Source of the DNA: Phytoactinopolyspora endophytica
Lineage (GTDB): Bacteria; Actinomycetota; Actinomycetes; Jiangellales; Jiangellaceae
Reading direction: 5' to 3'
Length of the DNA stretch: 14,780 bases
Assembly (NCBI RefSeq): GCF_004138495.1
Contig: NZ_ML142857.1
Location: 140,890-155,669, forward strand
Shown here: positions 1-7,946 of the stretch, piece by piece
Layout: every line of letters starts with the position of its first letter
Position numbering within the stretch: position 1 is the stretch's first letter
Translations under genes and position numbers: made by a program
Notes under the pieces: generated by a model
Seen by the model: the letters and a program-made list of their open reading frames with translations, nothing else
The model's database searches: none
What the model was told of the DNA's origin: nothing

Positions 1-809
1 CCGCGCAGAGTCTGCACGGAACCGACTCCCGTCTCACCGCCGGCACGCCGCTCCGCCATGCACTGAAGCGACTCCAGCGTGTGGAAGCCATAAGTCTCGA
101 TGTGAGAGTAGCCAACCGCCACCGCCTCGCTGAGCGAAGCGTCCACAGGATACGTAAGCGCAGGAAAGCGCCAGGCCAAGGGCAGCGTTGAGCCTGCAAG
201 GAGTGGAATGTCGTAACGCTGCGCGGTGTCGTACATATGCCGTGCGTCATGGAACGCCTGTGAAAGATGCTTGTCCGAGAAGATCGGAACAAACTTGTTC
301 GAGGCGATCATCGCGGCGACCGTGGTATCGAACAAGCGCCGGCGAGGGTAGGTCTTCTGCCCGAACTCGTTCCAGGGATAGTCGCCGTGTTCTCCCACAA
401 TGATGACGGCATCGACGGCGACTTTCCCGGTTTCACCGACCGCGAGCGCCTCCGGAATGGTATCGAAGACGGGGACACCGTGTTTCTCAGCCATGAAATA
501 CCCGACGTCGTTGTCCGGCACCTGATCGAGGTAGATGGACGCGACCTCGACCCGCGGCTCGGTCTCGACGCCGTGCAGCTGGTAGCCCTCGAGCAGCTTC
601 GTGGTGATGACATCGCCGTGTGAGTTGCGGCGATACTCAGTGATGATGACCGCGACCTTGGGTTTCCGCCCACGCGGCGACGCCGTGCCCGACGCCGGAC
701 GAGGTTGTTCGGTCGAGCCGTGTGCCAGTCCCGCGGGCAGCACCATCGCCCCCGCTGCCGCGGCACCCGTGGTCAAGATCTGTCGTCGAGATGGAGTGGT
801 GGGTGGCAT
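1..809 (-). CDS. Tat-exported conserved protein of unknown function, GEHGDYP motif (3' end outside window)
   Basis: The frame stays open from the ATG at 809-807 to the window edge, giving about 269 residues; the C-terminus is missing. The start is fixed by AAGGAGG at 822-816, six bases upstream. The N-terminus is a twin-arginine signal: SRRQIL at residues 7-12, an Ala/Gly-rich core at 13-28, then a low-complexity linker to about 50. A mature domain begins KVAVIITEYRRNSHGD (51-66), with GEHGDYP at 139-145, FSDKH at 177-181, AGSTLP at 205-210 and GGETG near the visible end. From memory it resembles conserved hypothetical proteins of planctomycetes and acidobacteria, sometimes labelled oxidoreductase-like, usually longer than 400 residues; I know no demonstrated activity. 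The beta-strand-rich start could be a nucleotide-binding-like fold, but no GxGxxG motif is visible. It is the last visible gene of the transporter operon, 59 bases after the aldehyde dehydrogenase. The reading frame is certain; the function is not. Confidence 0.88.
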   Translation of the reverse strand, partial: MPPTTPSRRQILTTGAAAAGAMVLPAGLAHGSTEQPRPASGTASPRGRKPKVAVIITEYRRNSHGDVITTKLLEGYQLHGVETEPRVEVASIYLDQVPDNDVGYFMAEKHGVPVFDTIPEALAVGETGKVAVDAVIIVGEHGDYPWNEFGQKTYPRRRLFDTTVAAMIASNKFVPIFSDKHLSQAFHDARHMYDTAQRYDIPLLAGSTLPLAWRFPALTYPVDASLSEAVAVGYSHIETYGFHTLESLQCMAERRAGGETGVGSVQTLR

Positions 810-868
810 GTGGATCCTCCTTGGGGTGTGGTGACACTCAGGGAGATGCAATACGGGCAGCCGGACGT

Positions 869-2320
869 TTACGGCATAGTGTGAGCAGGAAGGACGAAGG
901 TCTGCAGCTGACCGAGCGCCTCGATGGTGTAGCGGCCGCCGAGCCTGCCGACCCCGCTGGCCCGCCCGGAGTAGCCGCCGAACGGCGTATGTGGCTGCCA
1001 CGCGGTCGCGGCGTCGCCGACGTTGACGACGCCCGCCTTGAGCCGGCGGCCGATGGCCAGAGCTCTCCCGGTGTCCTGGCCGAGGACGCCGGTGATCAGG
1101 CCGAGCCCATGGCCGTTCACGAGTTCCACGGCCTCGTCGTCCGACTCGAACGTCATGAATGCCGCCACCGGGCCGAAGGTCTCCTCGCGGAACGCGAGCA
1201 TGTCGGGCGTCAGACCGGTCAGCACGGTGGGCTCGTAATACAGGCGCGTCGGCCAGCCCCCGGGCCGTGTGCCCCCGGTGATGATCCGCGCGCCCTTTGC
1301 GACGGCATCATCGAGGTGACGGTCGATCTTGGCGGCGGTGGGTTCGTTGTTCAGCGGCCCGATGCTCGTCTCCGGATCGAGCGACGGGCCGAGCCGCAGC
1401 GACGTAGCCTGATCGGTCAGCGCGTCGACGAGCTCGTCGTGGATTCGATGATGGACGATGATCCGCTCGGTCGAGCTGCAGATCTGGCCGGCGTTGGCGA
1501 ACACAGCGGAGCGCAGACGTTCGGCGACCGCCGCCACGTCGACGTCGTCGAGCACCACGGTGGCGTTGTTCCCGCCGAGCTCCAGCAGCATCGGTTTCGC
1601 GCCCGCCGCACGAGCGATCGCGTCGCCGGTCTGCGGGCTTCCGGTGAATCCGATCGCGGATATCCACGGATGGGAGACCAGCGCTGCGCCGGTCTCATGC
1701 CCTAGTCCGGGCACCACGTTGACCGACCCAGGTGGGAATCCTGCCTCGACGATGCAGTCATAGAGGTGAACCGCCGTGATGGGAGTGAGCTCAGACGGTT
1801 TCCAGACGATCGCGTTGCCTGCGGCGAGGCCCGCGCTCAGGTATTCGGTGGGAATCGTCGCGGGGAAATTCCAGGGGGTGACGACCGCGAGGATCCCATG
1901 TGGGCGGCGTACCACGACAACCCGGCGCTCGGCGTCGTCGCTCGGCAGGATCTCTTCGGTGCTGTGCCGGACGATTTCGGCGGCCTCGTGCCACATGGTG
2001 ACCGCCGTGGCTATCTCACCTTCCGCCTCGCGCAGCGGCTTGCCCTGTTCACCGGCGAGGTCACGGGCGATCACACCGGCGCGTCCGGCCACCAGGTCCC
2101 CTACCCGTCGCACCAGGTCCGCACGGGCACGGGCTGTCATGGAGGCCAGCGCGGTAGCCGCCCGCCCGGCGGCGTCCACCGCCTGGTCGACGTCGTCGGT
2201 AGTGCTGCGGACCATCCTCGCGAGCTGTTCGCCGGTTGACGGGCTGTGCACCGGAATCGCCTCGCGGTTGCCACGTGGACACGGAGCACCGTTGATCATC
2301 ACTGGCAGCTCGCGGATCAT
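869..2320 (-). CDS. NAD(P)+-dependent aldehyde dehydrogenase
   Basis: A 483-residue protein of the aldehyde dehydrogenase superfamily, which oxidises an aldehyde to the carboxylic acid with NAD(P)+. The expected landmarks are present and correctly spaced: PWNFP at 149-153 with the oxyanion Asn151, WKPSE at 173-177 with the cofactor-binding lysine, FTGS at 225-228, ELGGNN at 247-252 with general-base Glu247, nucleophile Cys281 in NAGQICSS, and EETFGPV at 379-385. Length is normal for the family. The frame is open up to 2470, but the start is placed at 2320 because that ATG forms an ATGA overlap with the regulator's stop, has GGGAGG just upstream, and begins at the usual N-terminus. This implies translational coupling to the IclR gene. 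The closest broad groups are succinate-semialdehyde and aromatic aldehyde dehydrogenases, but the substrate cannot be read from the sequence. It presumably oxidises an aldehyde made from the imported solute. Confidence 0.95.
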   Translation of the reverse strand: MIRELPVMINGAPCPRGNREAIPVHSPSTGEQLARMVRSTTDDVDQAVDAAGRAATALASMTARARADLVRRVGDLVAGRAGVIARDLAGEQGKPLREAEGEIATAVTMWHEAAEIVRHSTEEILPSDDAERRVVVVRRPHGILAVVTPWNFPATIPTEYLSAGLAAGNAIVWKPSELTPITAVHLYDCIVEAGFPPGSVNVVPGLGHETGAALVSHPWISAIGFTGSPQTGDAIARAAGAKPMLLELGGNNATVVLDDVDVAAVAERLRSAVFANAGQICSSTERIIVHHRIHDELVDALTDQATSLRLGPSLDPETSIGPLNNEPTAAKIDRHLDDAVAKGARIITGGTRPGGWPTRLYYEPTVLTGLTPDMLAFREETFGPVAAFMTFESDDEAVELVNGHGLGLITGVLGQDTGRALAIGRRLKAGVVNVGDAATAWQPHTPFGGYSGRASGVGRLGGRYTIEALGQLQTFVLPAHTMP

Positions 2321-3081
2321 GGTGTCCCTCCCACCGTGCCGAACGCGTCGTCGAACTCGCGGAACGCGTCGACCACCTGCCGGATCCTCGACAGTGGCAT
2401 GCGATCCGCCGGTGCGCTGAGCGACACAGCCAGCGGTATCGCGGTGCTGTTCAGGGCCAGCGCGACGCATCGTGCCCCAACTTCGTTCTCACCGTTGTTG
2501 ACCGCGTATCCCGCCCTGCGCACCCGTGCAAGCTCCTGGATATACCGATCCGGATCGGTGATCGTACGGCTGGTGAAACGGGGCATGCCCTGCATGGCGA
2601 GAATCTCCCGAACGCGGTCCTCGGGCGCCCTGGCGGCCAGAGCCTTGCCGAACGCGGTGCAATGGATCATCGCGCGGGCCCCAGAGTTGATATCGACCCG
2701 CACAGAGCGGCGCGGGCGCACCGTCGAAACGTAGAACGCCCGGTGCATATCGAGTGCGCCCAGGCTCGCCGTCTCCGTGAACTGGTCGCGGAGCTGCTCG
2801 AGCATCGGCTGTGCGCGGCGCGCCAGCTCGTCGAGATCACCGGCCCAGGGATGACCAAAGAGGCGCGTCGGAAGGTACGAGCCGTTCGCCGTCCGTGCTA
2901 CATAGCCCCGTCTCTCCAACGTCGCCAGGTATCGGAAGGCAGACGTCTTGGGAAGGCCGGTCTTGGCCACGACCTCGCCTAGCGTCACTGGCCGCGACGG
3001 TTCGTCCAGCAGCTCAAGGATGTCCAGCGTCCGGTTGACAGCCCGGACGCCATAGGGTTCGAGCGCGCCGCTGTCAGTCAT
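2317..3081 (-). CDS. IclR-family transcriptional regulator
   Basis: A 254-residue cytoplasmic DNA-binding protein of typical IclR length. An N-terminal winged helix-turn-helix spans about 14-75 (VNRTLDILELL, then TLGEVVAKTGLPKTSAFRYL, then RRGYV), followed by the GAF-like effector domain, including the family stretch IHCTAFGKALAA at 139-150. The start at 3081 is chosen over the in-frame 3159 because it has AAGGAGG upstream, lies 7 bases after the preceding stop, and begins just before the helix-turn-helix; the longer form would overlap the oxidoreductase gene by about 70 bases. IclR proteins usually bind palindromes near the catabolic genes they control and respond to a pathway metabolite. 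With no separate promoter visible, this gene is probably made from the operon promoter near 9.6 kb and so autoregulated. Its likely operator is the palindrome at 9631-9648. Whether it represses or activates is not shown. Confidence 0.95.
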   Translation of the reverse strand: MTDSGALEPYGVRAVNRTLDILELLDEPSRPVTLGEVVAKTGLPKTSAFRYLATLERRGYVARTANGSYLPTRLFGHPWAGDLDELARRAQPMLEQLRDQFTETASLGALDMHRAFYVSTVRPRRSVRVDINSGARAMIHCTAFGKALAARAPEDRVREILAMQGMPRFTSRTITDPDRYIQELARVRRAGYAVNNGENEVGARCVALALNSTAIPLAVSLSAPADRMPLSRIRQVVDAFREFDDAFGTVGGTP

Positions 3082-3088
3082 GGTTGCC

Positions 3089-4114
3089 TCAACCTCCTTC
3101 AGGAGCCGCGGCCACGTCCACAAATGCGTCGTCGCTCGCGGCACGCTCAACTGCGTCACAGAGCCGAACCGCCGCGGCGCCGTCCGCCGCGGTGCACAAG
3201 GGGGACGCTTCGGAGGTCACGACACGCACGAAATGATCCACCTCGTTCGCGAGTGCACCACGTGTCTGGCCATGGACGTTCGGCGTGTACCAGGTATCGA
3301 CCGCAATGCGCCCGGACTCGCCCACCACCGACAGGCCCGTCGATCCCTGTTCGACCCGCGCGTATCCATGCTCGCCGATCACAGTGAACCCGGAGCTACC
3401 GAACGGCGCCGACGCGCTCGGCAGCGACCAGCCCAGCGTTGACGTCCCGTGCGCGCCTCCCGCGAACTCGAGAACGACGGAGTACAGGTCGTCCACGTCG
3501 TAGCCGGCCGCCTTCAACACCCCGCTGCTGCGACGCGCGGCTACCCGCGTCACCTCCCCCGCATACCACCGGGCGAGGTCGAACTCGTGCGAACCGTAGT
3601 ACAGGGGCAGCGAGGTGCGCCCCTGTAGTATCCGCTGGTCGGCGGCGACACCGACGCGTTCGCTGCGCACCATCTGGACCGGGCCGATCGTCCCGTCCTC
3701 GATCGCCGACTTGATAGCCGCGTACCGCGGCTCGAAGCGCAGGATGTGCGCAGCAAGTACCGGTACGCCGGCATCGATGGACGCATCGCGGATGCGTTCG
3801 GCCGCCGCGAGCTCGTGTGCCAACGGCTTCTCGATCGCGACCGGCGTGCCCGATTCGATGGCGGCCAAAGCGGCGTCGACGTGCACGTGTTCGGGGGTAC
3901 ATACGACCACGCCGTCGAGTGTGGGGTCACCCGCCGCTTCGCCGGGATCGGCAGACCACGTCGCTCCGAGGTCGCCAGCCGTCTCCTTCGCGTGGCTCTC
4001 CCGGACATCGCAGACGACGGCCAGTTCAACGCGCGGATGCTCAGTGAGTGCTTGTGCCCACTTGCCGCCCATGAACCCTAGTCCGATCACACCGATCCGG
4101 ACCTGTGCACTCAT
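3089..4114 (-). CDS. Gfo/Idh/MocA-family NAD(P)-dependent oxidoreductase
   Basis: A 341-residue two-domain dehydrogenase, normal length for the family. The N-terminal Rossmann fold shows VIGLGFMG (GxGxxG at 11-16), CTPEHVH at 72-78, and the family signature EKPLA at 95-99 with the catalytic-type lysine Lys97. The C-terminal domain contains GSHEFDLARWY at 174-184, the position of the substrate-binding Asp and His of the myo-inositol dehydrogenase type (His176, Asp179). Members usually oxidise or epimerise sugars, inositols, sugar acids or related polyols, but some act on other molecules, so the substrate is open. The gene starts with ATG in an ATGA overlap with the upstream ATPase gene and ends 7 bases before the regulator. 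Its place between an importer and an aldehyde dehydrogenase supports an early cytoplasmic oxidation step on the imported compound. Confidence 0.94.
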   Translation of the reverse strand: MSAQVRIGVIGLGFMGGKWAQALTEHPRVELAVVCDVRESHAKETAGDLGATWSADPGEAAGDPTLDGVVVCTPEHVHVDAALAAIESGTPVAIEKPLAHELAAAERIRDASIDAGVPVLAAHILRFEPRYAAIKSAIEDGTIGPVQMVRSERVGVAADQRILQGRTSLPLYYGSHEFDLARWYAGEVTRVAARRSSGVLKAAGYDVDDLYSVVLEFAGGAHGTSTLGWSLPSASAPFGSSGFTVIGEHGYARVEQGSTGLSVVGESGRIAVDTWYTPNVHGQTRGALANEVDHFVRVVTSEASPLCTAADGAAAVRLCDAVERAASDDAFVDVAAAPEGG

Positions 4115-5091
4115 CCAGTGTTCCTTCCGTCAGACACTCCATCGAGTGCGAAATGGCAGGCCGCGTGTCTGCCGGGAAGCCATTCCCGCACCGGTGGCGA
4201 CTCCACGCGGCATATGTCTTGTGCTATCGGGCATCGTGGGTGGTACGCACATCCAGGCGGTGGATGCCTCGGATCCGGCGGATCGCCTCGTACCTCGATC
4301 CGCTCCCGGCCACGATGTTCCATGCTGGGCACCGCGGCCATCAAGGCGCGCGTATACGGATGCAGAGCATTGCCGTACACGTCGGCGGTCGGTCCCATCT
4401 CGACGATCTTGCCGAGGTACATGACGGCGATCCGCTGGCTCACGTACGTCACGACGCCGATGTCATGCGAGACGAACAACAACGTCAACCCGTGGCGTTC
4501 ACGGAGGCCGTTGAGCAGGTTCAGGATCTGAGCCTGCACTGACACGTCCAGCGCGGAGACCGATTCGTCGGCGATCAACAGCGACGGCTCGAGCGCGAGA
4601 GCGCGCGCGATACTCACCCGTTGCCGCTGCCCGCCACTGAGCTGTCCCGGGAGCTTGTCCGCCACTGTGCCCGGCAGTCCGACATCCGCGATCAGCTCGT
4701 CCACGCGGGCACGCAGCTCAGCACCAGAGGCGATGCGGTGGATCATCAACGGCTCAGCGATGATGCGGCGCACCTTCATGTGCGGGGGTAGCGAGGTGTA
4801 CGGGTCCTGGAACACGATCTGCGCGTCACGACGGAGCGACGCCGCGTCGGTGACCGCAACCGGCCGGCCGTCGAACCGGATCTCCCCGCTGTCCGGCTTC
4901 TCCAGCAGGACCAACGTACGGGCGAGCGTGGACTTGCCGCAGCCGCTCTCGCCGACCAGGCCGAGGGTCTCTCCCCGCTCGAGCCGCAAGGACACTCCGT
5001 CGACGGCACGCACACTGGAGGTACGGCGGGCGAGCCCGCTGCGGGTCGTGTAGTGCTTGCGGACGTCGTCGAGCTCGAGAATCGGCGTCAC
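4111..5091 (-). CDS. ABC transporter ATP-binding protein, DppF/OppF type
   Basis: A 326-residue ATPase that energises a peptide/nickel-type importer from the cytoplasmic side of the membrane. Motifs: Walker A GESGCGKS at 47-54, Q-loop in VFQDP at 93-97, signature LSGGQRQR at 151-158, Walker B LLIADE at 171-176, D-loop SALD at 179-182, H-loop His209. The C-terminal extension typical of Opp/Dpp ATPases follows (HPYTRALM near 244, then the Cys-containing GCAYHPRCP segment). The start is GTG at 5091-5089 in a GTGA overlap with the stop of the upstream fusion gene, indicating translational coupling. All catalytic elements look intact. It should pair with the ATPase domain of the fused DppC-DppD protein as the second nucleotide-binding subunit. 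Confidence 0.96.
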   Translation of the reverse strand: MTPILELDDVRKHYTTRSGLARRTSSVRAVDGVSLRLERGETLGLVGESGCGKSTLARTLVLLEKPDSGEIRFDGRPVAVTDAASLRRDAQIVFQDPYTSLPPHMKVRRIIAEPLMIHRIASGAELRARVDELIADVGLPGTVADKLPGQLSGGQRQRVSIARALALEPSLLIADESVSALDVSVQAQILNLLNGLRERHGLTLLFVSHDIGVVTYVSQRIAVMYLGKIVEMGPTADVYGNALHPYTRALMAAVPSMEHRGRERIEVRGDPPDPRHPPPGCAYHPRCPIAQDICRVESPPVREWLPGRHAACHFALDGVSDGRNTG

Positions 5092-7013
5092 CGCTGCGTC
5101 ACCTCCGCCTTATCTTCGCTGTACAGATGGCATGCGGCGGACCACGCCGGCCCGACGGTCAACGGCTTCGGACGGTGCGTATGGCACAGGTCCATGACGC
5201 TGGAGCACCGCAGCGCGAACGGGCACCCGCCGGACTCGCGCGTCGGGTCCGGGAGCTCGCCGGGTATCGAGCGCAGCTCGGTCGTGACACCGGCCTCCGG
5301 CCGAGGCACGGACTCCAGCAGCGCCTGGGTATACGGGTGTCGCGGCTCACGCAGCACCTGCTCGGTCGGCCCGGACTCGCACACCTCCCCGGCGTACATG
5401 ACCACCACTTCGTCCGCGATCTCGCCGATGAGGCCGATGTCGTGGCTGATGATGACGATGCTGGTGCCGTGCTCGTCTCGCACTCGACGCAGCTGGTCCA
5501 GCACCTGTGCCTGAGTGGTGACGTCCAGCGCTGTGGTCGGTTCGTCCGCAAGCAGCAGCTCCGGCTCGATCGCCATGGTCATGGCGATCATGACCCGCTG
5601 GTTCTGCCCGCCGCTGAGGCGGAACGGGTACTGCTTCATGATGTGGGGCGGATCCCCGAACCCGACATCGCGGAAGACCTTCTCGGCGAGCTCGACAGCC
5701 GCGTCCCGGTCGACGTCGCGGTTGGTCCTGATCGCCTCGACGATCTGGTAACCGACGGTCAGAACCGGATTGAGCGAGCCGACCGGATTCTGGAAGATCA
5801 TGCCGATTCGACGGCCACGGACCCGCCGCATCGACCGCTCGGGCACGCCGAGCAGGTCGATGCCGTCGAACATGGCGGTGCCGGCGCTCACCCGTCCGGG
5901 TGCGGACAACAGGCGCAGCAAGGCGTACGACGTCACCGACTTCCCAGAGCCGCTCTCTCCGACAATGCCCAGGATCTTGCCGCGTCCCACAGTGAAGCTC
6001 ACCCCGCGGACGGCTTGCACAACCCGGCCGTCGGCCGTCGGAAAGTCCACACAGAGGCCTCGGACATCGAGCAGCACATCGTCCGGTGTGGGCCCCGCCT
6101 GCAGCTCATCGACGGCCGGCCGGCTCGCCGCCGTTGCCATGTCCAGCGTTGTCCGCGTGGCTCCGGAGCGGCGCCATCGCGTCGACCACCACCGGCGGCG
6201 CGGCTCGACCCGCGACCGCATCCCTTCAACAGCCAGGTTGATGCACAGTACCGTGAGCATGATGGCGATACCGGGCAGCACCGGAAGCCACGGCGCTACG
6301 ACCATGTTCTGCCGGCCGTCGGCCAGGATCTGCCCCCACGACACATGCGGAGAGGTCAACCCGAATCCGAGGAAGCTCAGCGTGGACTCCATCACCACCA
6401 AGTGGCTCAGGTCGATCAACGCGATCGCGGGCAGCACGCTGCGCACCTGCGGCAGTACGTAGCGGAAGATCCGCCGCAACGGCCGGGCCCCGATCGTCTC
6501 GGCAGCGCGGACGTAGTCCTGTTCGCGCTCCGCGAGCGTCCGCGCACGCACGACGCGGGCGTACACGATCCACGCCGGTATGCCGAGCACGACGATCAGG
6601 TGAACCGGCGACCGCTCGGTCATCATGCCGAGGATCACGATCGCGATCAGAATGAACGGCAGGGCGAGCTGGATGTCACCGAGTCGCATGATGAGTGTGT
6701 CGACGAACCTGCCGAAGAAGCCGGCGACCAAGCCGGTCAACAGCCCCAGAGTCGCTCCGATCAGCATGGCACACGCGCTGATCAGGACCGATGACCGCGC
6801 ACCGTAGATCATCCGGGACAGTACGTCCCGGCCCAGCGCGTCCGTGCCGAGCGGGTAGGACCAGTCGCCGCCGTCCCACGCCGGTGGTGCGAGCACGTTC
6901 GACAGGTCCTGGGCCGCCGGCTCGTACGGAGCGATCCACGGCGCGGCCACGGCGACGAAGATGAGCAGACCGATGCCGCCGAGTCCGATGGCCGCCGTCT
7001 TGCGGCGCAGCAT
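5088..7013 (-). CDS. Fused ABC permease/ATP-binding protein (DppC-DppD type)
   Basis: One uninterrupted 641-residue frame joins two subunits of a peptide/nickel-type importer. Residues 1 to about 270 are a DppC-type permease: N-terminal membrane helix at about 8-27, the GTDALGRDVLSR segment at 56-67, several further membrane helices, and the coupling (EAA) loop DYVRAAETIGARPLRR at 166-181. A basic then Ala/Pro-rich linker runs to about 310. Residues 311-641 are a DppD-type ATPase: Walker A GESGSGKS at 352-359, Q-loop Gln408, LSGGQNQR at 466-473, Walker B LLLADE at 486-491, H-loop His524, and an Opp/Dpp C-terminal extension (HPYTQALLESVP at 559-570, then a Cys-containing tail). All motifs look intact. 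Met292 in the linker is a possible internal start, but no good ribosome binding site precedes it. Such fusions are known in actinobacteria. ATG start, one base after the preceding stop. Confidence 0.95.
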   Translation of the reverse strand: MLRRKTAAIGLGGIGLLIFVAVAAPWIAPYEPAAQDLSNVLAPPAWDGGDWSYPLGTDALGRDVLSRMIYGARSSVLISACAMLIGATLGLLTGLVAGFFGRFVDTLIMRLGDIQLALPFILIAIVILGMMTERSPVHLIVVLGIPAWIVYARVVRARTLAEREQDYVRAAETIGARPLRRIFRYVLPQVRSVLPAIALIDLSHLVVMESTLSFLGFGLTSPHVSWGQILADGRQNMVVAPWLPVLPGIAIMLTVLCINLAVEGMRSRVEPRRRWWSTRWRRSGATRTTLDMATAASRPAVDELQAGPTPDDVLLDVRGLCVDFPTADGRVVQAVRGVSFTVGRGKILGIVGESGSGKSVTSYALLRLLSAPGRVSAGTAMFDGIDLLGVPERSMRRVRGRRIGMIFQNPVGSLNPVLTVGYQIVEAIRTNRDVDRDAAVELAEKVFRDVGFGDPPHIMKQYPFRLSGGQNQRVMIAMTMAIEPELLLADEPTTALDVTTQAQVLDQLRRVRDEHGTSIVIISHDIGLIGEIADEVVVMYAGEVCESGPTEQVLREPRHPYTQALLESVPRPEAGVTTELRSIPGELPDPTRESGGCPFALRCSSVMDLCHTHRPKPLTVGPAWSAACHLYSEDKAEVTQR

Positions 7014-7014
7014 A

Positions 7015-7944
7015 CTAGGACGCTCCCTTCAGCCGGATGCGTGGATCCAACGTGGTGTACAGCATGTCGACGACGAAGTTGACCAGCACGAAGGTCACCG
7101 CGGCGATCAGCACCGCGCCCTGCACCATCGGGAAGTTCCGGCTGGTGAGCGCGTCCACGGCGAGCTTGCCGATCCCGGGCCAGTTGAAGATGTTCTCCAC
7201 CACGTAGGACCCGGCCAGGATCATCCCGGACTGCAGGCCGATCAACGTCACCAGCGGCAGCGAGGCCACTTTCAGGGTGTGGACCAGCAGGATCTTACGC
7301 TGAGCTATGCCCCGGGCTCGCGCCGCACGGATGTAGTCCTGTTGCAATGTCTCGATGAAGGACTGCCGGATCGTCCTGATCAGGATCGGTGTGAGGGCCA
7401 CTGCCATCGTCGCGACCGGTAGCACGAAGCTCGACGGCCCGGTGAAGTCGACGGCGGGGAGCCACCCGAGCTGCACCGCGAAGACGAGTACGAGCACCAC
7501 CGCAAGCCAGAAGCTTGGGATGGACTGGGCAAAGGCCACGTAGACCTGCACCGACCGATCCAACCAGGAGCCACGCGTCAGCGCCGCGCCGATGCCGAGG
7601 GCCAGCGCGATCACCGTGGAGACCAGCACCGTGACGGCTGCCAGCATGGCGGTGTTCGGCAAGGCGGCGAAGACCACCTGCGCGACCGAGTACGAACCCT
7701 GGAAGGACTGGCCGAGGTCACCGCCGAGGAGATCCCGGAGAAAGTACAGATACTGGATGTAGATCGGCTCGTCCAGACCCAGCCTCTCCCGGGTGGCCTC
7801 GATGACGTCGTCCGGGGCGTCGGGAGCGTTCATCAGCCGTGCCGGATCACCCGCGGCGATTCTCAGCAGCAGGAACACCAGCGTCACCACGCAGAGCACG
7901 ACAACCAGCATCTGCGCGGTGCGCCGGATGGTGTAGAGAAGCAT
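7015..7944 (-). CDS. ABC transporter permease, DppB/OppB type
   Basis: A 309-residue inner-membrane permease forming half of the translocation channel. About six hydrophobic segments are visible (roughly 11-27, 96-120, 133-157, 174-192, 228-247, 274-295). Family features include RIAAGDPA at 28-35, the GGDLGQS stretch at 74-80, the coupling loop DYIRAARARGIAQRKIL at 203-219, and the C-terminal LDPRIRL ending usual for DppB proteins. The frame is open to 8076, but the start at 7944 is chosen because it begins at the canonical MLLYTIRR N-terminus and lies two bases after the binding protein stop (TAA-GC-ATG); the longer form would overlap that gene by over 100 bases with a non-hydrophobic, family-unlike extension. 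Its partner is the DppC-like half of the next gene. Confidence 0.95.
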   Translation of the reverse strand: MLLYTIRRTAQMLVVVLCVVTLVFLLLRIAAGDPARLMNAPDAPDDVIEATRERLGLDEPIYIQYLYFLRDLLGGDLGQSFQGSYSVAQVVFAALPNTAMLAAVTVLVSTVIALALGIGAALTRGSWLDRSVQVYVAFAQSIPSFWLAVVLVLVFAVQLGWLPAVDFTGPSSFVLPVATMAVALTPILIRTIRQSFIETLQQDYIRAARARGIAQRKILLVHTLKVASLPLVTLIGLQSGMILAGSYVVENIFNWPGIGKLAVDALTSRNFPMVQGAVLIAAVTFVLVNFVVDMLYTTLDPRIRLKGAS

Positions 7945-7946
7945 GC

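Noticed and set aside
308..766. 152-codon minus-strand frame overlapping the Tat protein gene
   Set aside because: It is Arg/Ser-rich in a shifted frame. The correct frame runs from 809 to the window edge with a Tat signal and an ideal ribosome binding site.
722..1705. 327-codon plus-strand frame antisense to the aldehyde dehydrogenase
   Set aside because: No recognisable domain or ribosome binding site, and the opposite strand holds a complete catalytic enzyme.
2321..2470. 50-residue N-terminal extension of the aldehyde dehydrogenase
   Set aside because: It lies entirely inside the IclR gene, is unlike the family, and the ATG at 2320 has its own ribosome binding site and ATGA overlap.
5127..6794. 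555-codon open frame on the plus strand, antisense to the fused transporter gene
   Set aside because: Its product is rich in His, Arg, Gln and Asp with no domain, while the opposite strand encodes intact permease and ATPase motifs. It is a GC-bias mirror frame.
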